A stretch of DNA of 64,000 nt from assembly GCF_014495685.1 (NCBI RefSeq), contig NZ_JACTVI010000027.1, forward strand, positions 1-64,000. The letters are read 5' to 3'. The stretch is from Streptomyces sp. TRM68367 (GTDB lineage: Bacteria; Actinomycetota; Actinomycetes; Streptomycetales; Streptomycetaceae). Position numbers and translations under genes: made by a program. A model generated the notes under the pieces. It did not search any database and was not told where the DNA came from. It saw only the letters and a program-made list of their open reading frames with translations. Below, piece after piece: positions 44,859 through 53,100 of this stretch (its first letter is position 1; each line of letters begins with the position of its first letter).

Positions 44859-46412
44859 TCAGAACTGCAGCGCCCAGGCGTCGATCTTCCCGGTGTCCTG
44901 CCGCGCGTTGTCGCTGACCCGCAGCTTCCACGTGCCGCCCGCGGCCTCGGCGGAGGCGTTCACGGAGTACGTGGTGTCGATGTTGTCCGCGCTGCCGCCG
45001 GCGCCGTACGCCTTGAGCGTGTACGCCGTGCCGTCCGGGGCGATCAGCTGGACCCGGAGGTCGCCGATGTACGTGTGCTGGATGTGCACCTCGACCGCGA
45101 GCGACGCGGGCGCGTTGCCGGAGACGCCGGTGACGGCCAGCGGTGACTCGACCGTGGAGTTGTCGCTGATCGCGTAGTCCGCGGTGCTCTCGAAGCGCGG
45201 GCCGGGCGGGGTCGTCGTACCGCCGCCGACGTACAGCAGCCGGTTGGGCGAGCCGCTGCCCGGCCTGGTGACGACGCCGGTGGTGGCGGCGGCCGTCAGC
45301 GCGGAGGCGACCTGGGCGGGGGTGGCCGTGGGGTTGTCGGCCAGGTGGAGGGCGGCCGCTCCGGCCACGTGCGGGCTCGCCATCGACGTACCGGAGATGG
45401 TGTTGGTGGCCGTGTCGCTCGTGCGCCAGGCCGAGGTGATGGAGGAGCCCGGGGCGAACAGGTCCAGCGCCGAGCCGTAGTTGGAGTAGCTCGCCTTGGC
45501 GTCGCTCGATGTCGTGGCGCCGACAGTGATGGCCTCGGTGACGCGTGCGGGTGAGCGGGTGGCGGCGTTGACGGACTCGTTGCCGGCCGCGACGGCGAAG
45601 GTGACACCGGAGGCGATGGCATTGCGTACAGCGGTGTCGAGGGCGGTGTCCACGGGGCCGCCGAGGGACATGTTGGCGACGGCCGGCTTGACGGCGTTGC
45701 GGGCGACCCAGTCGATACCTGCGACGACCTGGGCCGTGGTGCCCTGACCGGAGTTGTTCAGCACGCGGACGCCGACGACCTTCGCCTGCTTGGCGACGCC
45801 GTAGGCGTTCCCGGCGACCGTGCCGGCGACGTGCGTGCCGTGGCCGTGGCCGTCCTGCGCGGTGTTGTCGTTGTCGATGGCGTCGTAGCCGTAGGAGGCG
45901 CGGCCGCCGAAGTCGCTGTGGGTGATGCGCACGCCGGTGTCGATGACGTACGCCGTCACGCCCTGCCCGGCGGTGTCCGGGTAGGTGTAGGAGTTGTCGC
46001 GCGGGAGGCTCCGCTGGTCGATGCGGTCCAGGCCCCAGGAGGGCGGGCTGGGCTGGGTGCCGGTGACGGTGAAGGTGCGGTTCTGGACGACGGAGGCGAC
46101 GGCCGGGTCGGCGGCGAGACGTTTCGCCTCGGTCTCGGAGGCCTCGACGGCATAGCCGTTCAGGGCCTTGGTGTAGGTGCGCTCGATGTCGGCGCCGTAC
46201 TTCTCGGCGAGGGCCCGGCCGCGCCCGGAGGCGGCCTGCTCGGTCCTGAGGGTGACGATGTAGCTGTCGGCGACGGCGTTCGCGGCGCCGTCGTACTGGA
46301 TACGGCCTTCGGCCGCGTCGGCGGGGAGGGCGGAGACGAGGCCCGCGACGAGCGCCGCGGTGGTCACCGCGCCGAGTGCGGACAGTCTTCGGCGGGTGTG
46401 ACGCAGTGCCAT
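44859..46412 (-). CDS. Secreted subtilisin-like protease with P-domain
   Basis: A 517-residue preproenzyme: signal peptide (about 1-34), I9-type propeptide (about 45-115, ADSYIVTLRTEQAASG), S8 catalytic domain (about 120-390) with Asp in YVIDTGVR, His in GHGHGTHVAG, oxyanion Asn in AAGNES and Ser in GTSMASPHVAG. A proprotein-convertase P-domain follows (about 410-517, HIQHTYIGDLRVQLIAPDGT). The ATG at 46412 has a GAGGAGGATC ribosome site. Confidence 0.95.
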   Translation of the reverse strand: MALRHTRRRLSALGAVTTAALVAGLVSALPADAAEGRIQYDGAANAVADSYIVTLRTEQAASGRGRALAEKYGADIERTYTKALNGYAVEASETEAKRLAADPAVASVVQNRTFTVTGTQPSPPSWGLDRIDQRSLPRDNSYTYPDTAGQGVTAYVIDTGVRITHSDFGGRASYGYDAIDNDNTAQDGHGHGTHVAGTVAGNAYGVAKQAKVVGVRVLNNSGQGTTAQVVAGIDWVARNAVKPAVANMSLGGPVDTALDTAVRNAIASGVTFAVAAGNESVNAATRSPARVTEAITVGATTSSDAKASYSNYGSALDLFAPGSSITSAWRTSDTATNTISGTSMASPHVAGAAALHLADNPTATPAQVASALTAAATTGVVTRPGSGSPNRLLYVGGGTTTPPGPRFESTADYAISDNSTVESPLAVTGVSGNAPASLAVEVHIQHTYIGDLRVQLIAPDGTAYTLKAYGAGGSADNIDTTYSVNASAEAAGGTWKLRVSDNARQDTGKIDAWALQF

Positions 46413-46598
46413 GAGGGATCCTCCTCAGTCGGTGGTGCACTGGCGGGGTGGTACACGCCCATCGGGAGCAGCCGAAGACATGGTCATGTCAATCGAAACG
46501 GCTCCTGTGCGTCAGCCGAAAGATTGAGGCCTTCACAGGAATTGCACAAGGGCCCTGCACGGATGCGCAGGGCCCTTGCCGTTGGCCGGTGGCGGCTC

Positions 46599-47429
46599 TC
46601 AGTCGTCGAAGCCCGTGGCGCGAGTGCGCTTCTCCCAGGCGATGACCTCGTCACGGACCTGGTCGAGGTGGCCGAGCACCGCGCTGACACCGTCGTCGCC
46701 CAGCGGCAGCCGGAGCGGGGTTTCCTCAGCCGCCAGCGCGGCCAGGATGACCGCCGCCGCCCTGGCCGGGTCGCCGGGCTGGGTGCCGTCGCCGCCGGAG
46801 ACAAAGCCGCGGGTCTGACTCACCTTGGGGTACAGACCGCTGTCCGGACTGGCGCCCGCCCGGCCCGTCTCGAACAGACCCGTACGGAAGGAGCCCGGCT
46901 CGACGACAAGCACCTTGATGCCGAAGTCCCGCACCTCGTCCGCGAGCGCCTCGGACATGCCCTCCAGCGCGAACTTGGTGCCGCTGTACGCCGAGAAGCC
47001 CGCGAAGGACATCTGCCCGCCCATACTGCTCATCTGCACGACCGCGCCCGAGCGCCGCTCGCGCATGTGCGGCAGCACGGCCCGGGTGAGGGCGGCCGGC
47101 CCGAAGACGTGCACCTCGAACAGCGCCCGCAACTCGTCCTCGGTGGTCTCCTCGAAGGCGCCGACGTGAGTCCGGCCGGCATTGTTGACCAGGACGTCGA
47201 TCCGCCCGTGCCGCGCGACCACGTCCTGCACGGCCGCCTCGGCTGCCCCCGTGTCGGAGACGTCCAGACGCAGCGCCTCCATCTGGTCGGGGTGGGCGGC
47301 GACGAGGTCGTCCAGGGCCTCGGGCCGCCGTACCGCACCGATCACCACATCGCCGTCCGCGAGGGCCGCCTCTGCGATCGCCCGTCCGAAACCGCTGCTC
47401 GCGCCGGTGACCAGCCACACCTTGTTCAT
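46599..47429 (-). CDS. SDR-family oxidoreductase
   Basis: A 276-residue classical short-chain dehydrogenase: cofactor motif TGASSGFG, NNAGRT, and the catalytic Ser...Tyr-x-x-x-Lys in SSMGGQMSFAGFSAYSGTKF. The substrate is unknown. It is divergent from the LysR regulator, whose palindromic site lies in the 115-base gap, so it is the likeliest target of that regulator. ATG at 47429 behind GGAGCGG. Confidence 0.92.
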   Translation of the reverse strand: MNKVWLVTGASSGFGRAIAEAALADGDVVIGAVRRPEALDDLVAAHPDQMEALRLDVSDTGAAEAAVQDVVARHGRIDVLVNNAGRTHVGAFEETTEDELRALFEVHVFGPAALTRAVLPHMRERRSGAVVQMSSMGGQMSFAGFSAYSGTKFALEGMSEALADEVRDFGIKVLVVEPGSFRTGLFETGRAGASPDSGLYPKVSQTRGFVSGGDGTQPGDPARAAAVILAALAAEETPLRLPLGDDGVSAVLGHLDQVRDEVIAWEKRTRATGFDD

Positions 47430-47531
47430 GCCCGCTCCTGAATGGGTTCGCCCTGCTTCGCTGTTTCGCTCTTCGCCGTTGCGTGGACCAGCCTGCCGCC
47501 GGGGCCGGTTGCCCGTCCAAGACCCACACTG

Positions 47532-47546
47532 ATAACCGTTGGTTAT
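47532..47546. promoter_or_regulatory. LysR-type palindrome ATAACC-GTT-GGTTAT
   Basis: A perfect inverted repeat (47532-47537 and 47541-47546) containing the LysR consensus T-N11-A (T 47533, A 47545). It overlaps the ATG start codon of the LysR gene. It probably serves autorepression and control of the divergent SDR gene. Confidence 0.7.
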
Positions 47547-48456
47547 GTCGACGGACGTTCATTTACGGGACCTGCGCTACTTCGTGACGGTGGCGGAGGA
47601 GCTCCACTTCACCCGCGCCGCCGAGCGCCTGTACGTGTCGCAGCCCGCGCTGAGCAAGCAAGTACGGGCGCTGGAACGGCAGTTGGGCGTGGAGCTGTTC
47701 CGGCGCGAGCCGCGCGGCGTGACCCTCACCGAGGCCGGTACCGCCCTGCTGCCGCACGCGCGGCGGGTACTGGCGGCCTGGGCCGAGGGTGCGGCGGCGG
47801 TGGAGGCGGTGCGGTCGGCGCAGCGCAGCACGCTGGTGGTGGGCATGAGCACCAGCCCTGGCCGCGGCGGGCTGCTCCCCGCCATCCGCTCCCGCTTCAC
47901 GGCCGCGCACCCGGAGGTGGTGGTGCGGCTGCGGCAGGTCGGCTGGGAGGACCCGACGGCGGGCCTGGCGGACGGCGAGGCGGACGTCGCGTTCGTCTGG
48001 CTGCCGCTGCCCGACGCCGGCCGCTACGGCTGGACGGCGGTCGCCGAGGAGCCCCGCCTGGTCGCCCTGCCCGACACGCACCCGCTGGCGGAGCACGCGG
48101 AGGTGGACTTCGCGGACCTGGCCGACGAGCCGTTCCTCGCACTGCCGCCCAGCGCGGGCCCACTGCGCGACTTCTGGCTCGCCCTCGACGAACGCGCCGG
48201 CCGCCTGCCGCGCATCGGCGCGGAGATCGCCGGCACGGAGGAGACGTACGAGGCCCTGGTCGCGGGCCTCGGGGTGTGCCTGGTGGCGTCGGGCAACGCC
48301 CCGCTGATCACCCTGGGCGGCGTGACGACCCGCCCGGTACGGGGGCTGTCCCCGAGCCGCTACGTCCTGGCGTGGCGGCGGGAGGCCGGGGGCAGGGCGC
48401 TGGTGCGGGGGTATGCGGAGGCGTGCCGCAAGGCGGCCGGGGGGCGGCTGCCGTGA
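47545..48456 (+). CDS. LysR-family transcriptional regulator
   Basis: A 303-residue LysR protein: winged HTH (LRDLRYFVTVAEELHFTRAA, LYVSQPALSKQVRALE) and a two-lobed effector domain (about 90-300). The ATG at 47545 lies inside a T-N11-A palindrome and has no ribosome site upstream, so the mRNA may be leaderless. It is divergent from an SDR gene. It is the last clearly core-like gene before the decayed region begins. Confidence 0.92.
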   Translation: MSTDVHLRDLRYFVTVAEELHFTRAAERLYVSQPALSKQVRALERQLGVELFRREPRGVTLTEAGTALLPHARRVLAAWAEGAAAVEAVRSAQRSTLVVGMSTSPGRGGLLPAIRSRFTAAHPEVVVRLRQVGWEDPTAGLADGEADVAFVWLPLPDAGRYGWTAVAEEPRLVALPDTHPLAEHAEVDFADLADEPFLALPPSAGPLRDFWLALDERAGRLPRIGAEIAGTEETYEALVAGLGVCLVASGNAPLITLGGVTTRPVRGLSPSRYVLAWRREAGGRALVRGYAEACRKAAGGRLP

Positions 48457-48621
48457 GCGGGCGCTGCGGGGGCCTACGACAGCGAGCGCGCGGGGGGACC
48501 GTGAACGCGCGCGTGCCGGGAGCCGAGGCGTCACACACGCCGGTGGGCGGCGGCGCCGCACCCCTGATAGGTGAGCAGGGTGCCGAGGTGCTCCAGGCGT
48601 TCCAGGTCACCGGTCCCCCGG

Positions 48622-48960
48622 CGGGTCGGCGACCTCGGCATCCCGCCTGTGGCCGACAAACCAGGCCGACCGCGCAGGCGTCCCGACGCCCTGCTCGGCG
48701 ACAACGGATACGACAGCAACCCCACCGCCGCGAGCTGCGCCGGCGCCGGATCCTGCTGGTGATCTCCCGCAAGGGCGACCCGAACATCAAGGGCCTGAGG
48801 AAGCTCCGCTACGTCGTCGAGCAGACCTGCTCGCTCCTGCACCACTTCGAACGCCTGGCCGTCCGCTGGGAAAGGCGCCTCGGCCTGCACGACGCCCTCG
48901 TCTCCCTCGCCTGCGGCCTCATCTGCCGGAGGCGCCTCAAGAAGACCCGCCCAAGATCGT
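48622..48960 (+). pseudogene. IS5-family transposase, 3' fragment with frameshift
   Basis: One frame gives GDLGIPPVADKPGRPRRRPD then ALLGDNGYDSNP, containing a catalytic Asp region of IS5-type DDE transposases. The continuation RELRRRRILLVISRKGDPNI, KGLRKLRYVVEQTCSLLHHF and DALVSLACGLICRRRLKK is in another frame from about 48715. The N-terminal two-thirds and any terminal inverted repeats are not visible. The adjoining stretches 48457-48621 and 48961-49075 hold no gene. Confidence 0.8.
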
Positions 48961-49075
48961 GTTACGAGCCCACAGGGCACAACAATCATGCGAGCAGCGC
49001 GTGGCGTCGTGTTCCCTGACGCCACGCGGGTGAGCATGTGCGGACCCAGCCCTCTTCCCGCACCGAGGCGATACG

Positions 49076-49612
49076 ATGCCCGACCACGCCGACCATGTCC
49101 GCCCCGAGACCGTCGCACCAGGGTGGATCTCGCGGCACCGGCCGCCCGAGCATTCGATGTTCAGCGGCATCTACGGACTGGTGCTGGCCAGCGCCCTGGT
49201 GGCCGCGCTGGACGCGACGGGCGAGAAGGCCGATCCCGGTCCGGACGCGCTGTGGGTCCTGCTCACCGCGCTGGCGTCGGGCGCTGCCCATGGGTACGCG
49301 CACGTCATCGCCCAGCGTGCGTCCGTCGACAGGGCAGCCACCACGAGCAGACGGCGGTTGGTGCTCGCCGAGTGGCCCCTGGTCGCCGCCGTCCTGCCCA
49401 CGGTGGGGATACTGCTCGCCGCGGTAGCCGGGTGGTGGGCAGAGGCCACGGCAGTGGACGCGGCCCTGCTGTTCAACACCGTCGCCTTGTTCGGCTGGGG
49501 CGCCTGGGCCGCCCGCACCGCCGGGCACGGATGGCCGTCCTCGTGCCGGGCAGGGGGTCTGGACATGCTGATCGGCCTGGTGATCATTGTCGCGAATGCC
49601 CTGATCAAGTAG
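49076..49612 (+). CDS. Unrecognised 178-residue membrane protein
   Basis: Four hydrophobic segments (GIYGLVLASALVAAL, ALWVLLTALASGAAHGYAHV, WPLVAAVLPTVGILLAAVAG, DMLIGLVIIVANALIK) in a protein with a His-rich N-terminal tail (DHADHVRPETVAPGWISRHR). The open frame, GAGGCG ribosome site and membrane pattern support a real gene. It stands between an IS5 remnant and a recombinase remnant, suggesting accessory DNA. No family recognised. Confidence 0.65.
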   Translation: MPDHADHVRPETVAPGWISRHRPPEHSMFSGIYGLVLASALVAALDATGEKADPGPDALWVLLTALASGAAHGYAHVIAQRASVDRAATTSRRRLVLAEWPLVAAVLPTVGILLAAVAGWWAEATAVDAALLFNTVALFGWGAWAARTAGHGWPSSCRAGGLDMLIGLVIIVANALIK

Positions 49613-49778
49613 GCAGGCGATCGGGTGCCATGCCGGCGAGGAAGGCCGCGAGTCCTCCATGGGCACGCTGTCCCGTCCCGCCATGACCGGGTACAACCTG
49701 CGTCGCTTCGTCTTCTCCCGGACCGCAGATCGGTCGGACACGATGAGGACGCTGAACCGCACGGTCGGGGTTGCCGCC

Positions 49779-49961
49779 GAGGGTGTTGATGGTGCAAACG
49801 ACGGGCTCGCCTCCGCGCGGGCCCGCGGCCGGGTCGGCGAGCGCCGACCGCGCCTCACCCCGGACCAGGCCGCGCTCGCCCAACGCCTGTACGACGAGGG
49901 GGAGAAGACCGTCCAGCAGATCGCCGACATGTTCGGCGTGCCGCGGTCCACGGTGTACGGA
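49779..49961 (+). pseudogene. Serine recombinase/resolvase C-terminal fragment
   Basis: GLASARARGRVGERRPRLTP and AQRLYDEGEKTVQQIADMFG then VPRSTVYG match the linker and helix-turn-helix end of Tn3-type resolvases/invertases. The catalytic N-terminal domain is missing. The flanks (49613-49778 and 49962-50128) hold no supported gene. It indicates a former transposon or integron-like insertion. Confidence 0.75.
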
Positions 49962-50128
49962 CCCCCTGTGCACCACGTCCGGGCCGGCCCGCTGACCACG
50001 GGTGCAGGGCCAGCGCAGGCGTTCCTTTCTCGGCACGGTTTTCTGCCCCGTGGTACGGCGGCCGCTGAGGTGGCTTCCTCTGCCCGGTCGGGAAACTGCG
50101 GGCGCCGCTCGGTGTGTAGTCACGCGGA

Positions 50129-53100
50129 TCAGGGCGTGACGGTGTGATTGTCGGTGCCGCTGGATCCGGTGTAGTCCGTGCTGCCGATGTAGGTGGCGGT
50201 GATGCTGTGGGTGCCCACGCTCAAGGGGGTGCTGACGGTTGTGGTGGCGCTGCCGTTGACGAGAGAAGAGGTGACAGGTGAGCGGTTTGCGACGGCGAAG
50301 GTGACGGAGCCAGTGGGTGTGCCCGCTCCTGGCGGGACGGCTGTGACGGTTGCCGTGACGGTCATGGCCTGTCCCGGGGTTGATGGGTCCGGGGAGGAGA
50401 CCACGGTGGTGGTCGACAACGCCCGGTCCACGGTGTGCGGGTCGGTGCGGCTGGAGCCGGCGAAGCTGGTGCTGCCGAGGTAGGTGGCGGTGACGGTGAA
50501 CAGGCCACTGGACCTGGCGGTGTAGGGGCGGGTGACGGTGGCGGTGCCGCTGGCCAGGGGGGCGGTGACGGAGGTGGTGCCGTCACCGAACTGGAACGCC
50601 ACGGTGCCCGTAGGGGTGCCCGCTCCCGGAGCGAGTGGCGCCACCGTGGCGGTGAAGGTCACCGGCTGGCCCACCACAGACGGATCCGGCGCAGACGTCA
50701 CGGTGGTCTTGGTGGATGCCCGGTTCACCGCGTGAGTGTCCGTACCGGTGGAGCCGGCGAAGTCGGGGCTTGCGTTGTAGGTGGCGTTGACCGTGTACGG
50801 GGTACCGGTTCGCGTGGTGTAGGGGCGGGTGACGGTGGCGGTGCCGCCGGCCAGGGGGGCGGTGACGGAGGTGGTGCCGTCACCGAACTGGAACGCCACG
50901 GTGCCCGTAGGCGTGCCCGCTCCCGGAGCGAGTGGCGCCACCGTGGCGGTGAAGGTCACCGGCTGGCCCACCACCGAGGGATCCGGCACCGAGACCAGGG
51001 TGGTGGTGGTCGATGCCTGCCCGACGGTGTGGGTGTCCGTGCCGGTGGAGCCGGCGAACGCCATGCTCTCGTGGTAGGTGGCGGTGATCGTGTACGGGCT
51101 GTCGGCCCGCGTGGCGTAGGCGTGGGTGACGGTGGCGGTGCCGTCCGCCAGTGTGGCGGCGACGGGGGTGGTGCCGTCGCCGAAGCCGAAGGTGACGGTG
51201 CCGGTGGGGGTGCCCGCTCCCGGAGCCGCGGGGGTGACGGTGGCGGTGAAGGTCACCAGCTCGCCCACCACCGACGGATCCGGCGCTGAGACCACGGCAG
51301 TGCTGGTCGATGCCCGGTCCACGGTGTGCAGGGCGGTTCCGGTGGAATCCGCGAAGCGCGTGTCACCGCTGTAGGTGGCGGTGATCGTGTACGGGCCGTC
51401 CCTCCGGTCGGTGTAGGGGCGGGTGACGGTCGCGGTGCCGCCGGCCAGGGGGGCGGCGACGGGGGTGGTGCCGTCGCCGAAGTTGAAGGTGACGGTGCCG
51501 GTGGGAGTGCCCGCTCCCGGAGTCACGGGCGCCACGGTGGCGGTGAAGGCCACCGGCTCGCCCACCACCGACGGATCCGGCACCGACGCCACGGCGGTCG
51601 TGGTGAACGCGCGGTTCACCGTGTGCAGGGCGGCGCCGGTGGAGGGGACGAAGTCCACGCTCTCGTCAAAGGTGGCGGTGACCGCCTCCGGGCCGTCGGA
51701 CCTGCCGGTGTAGGTGTGGGTGGCGGTTGCGGAGCCATCCGTCAGGAGCACGGTGACGGGGGTGGTGCCGTCGCCGAAGCCGAAGGTGACGGTGCCGGTG
51801 GGAGTGCCCGCTCCCGGAGTCACGGGCGCCACGGTGGCGGTGAAGGCCACCGGCTCGCCCACCACCGACGGATCCGGCACCGACGCCACGGCGGTCGTGG
51901 TGAACGCGCGGTTCACCGTGTGCAGGGCGGCGCCGGTGGAGCCGGTGAAGTCCGTGTCGCCGTCATAGGTGACCGTGACCGGGTACGGGCTGCCGGTGGC
52001 GCTTGTGTAGGTGTGGTCGGTCGTGGCCGCTGCCCCGGTCAGGGGCAGGGTGACGGAGGTGGTGCCGTCGCCGAAGCCGAAGGTGACGGTGCCGGTGGGG
52101 GTGCCCGCTCCCGGAGCGAGAGGCGCCACGGTGGCGGTGAAAGCCACTGGCTCGCCCACCACCGACGGATCCGGCACGGACGCCACCGCAACGCTCGTCG
52201 ACGCCTGGTCCACCGTGTGGGCAGCCGTGTCGGCGGAGCCGGCGAAGTCCGCGTCCCCGTCGTAGGCGGCCGTGACCGTGTACGGGCTGCCGACGGTGGT
52301 GGCGTAGGCGTGGGTGATGACCGCGGTCCCGTCCTCGACCGGGGCCGCGACCCGCGCCGTCCCGTCGCCGAAGTCGAAACTCACCGTGCCCGCCGGCGCG
52401 TCGGCCCCCGCAGCGTGCGGTGTGACGGTGGCGGTGAAGGTCACCGGCTCGCCCGGCAGGGACGGCTCGGCTGAGGAGCCGACCGCGGTGGACGTGGGCG
52501 CCGGGTTCACCGTCTGGGTGTCGTATCCCACGGAGGAGCTGAGCTCTGCGTTGTCGCTGGTGTAGAAGGCGGTGACCGGGTACGGGCTGCCGGTCGCGGT
52601 GGTGTAGGTGTGGCTGACGACGGCGACCCCGTCGGCCAGAGCGACCGGGACCGTGGGCGTGCCGTCGCCGAAGTCGAAGGTGACGGTGCCGGTGGGAGTG
52701 CCTGCCTCCGGCAGCACTGGTGCGACGGTGGCGGTGAAGGTCACCGGCTGCCAGGCCGTCGACGCATCCGGGGAGGAGGCCACGCTCGTGGTGGTGGCTC
52801 GGACGTTGGCCAGTACCCGGTGGGTGTGGACATCGGTGGAGGAAGCGTAGTCGGTGTCTCCGCTGTAGAAGGCCGTGATCGTGTAGGTGGCCTCGCTCGC
52901 GGGGTAGGTGTGGGTGACCGTGGCCAGGCCGTCCACCAGGGGCTGCACGACGGTCGGTGTGCCGTCGCCGAAGTCGATGGTCACCGTGCCCGTGGGTCGC
53001 CCGGTGCCGGGGGCGGCCACGATGACCCGCGTGGTGACGGATACCGGCCCGTCGGGGCTCGAGGGCTCCGGGGAGGAAAGGACGGTCGTCGAGGTCGGCG

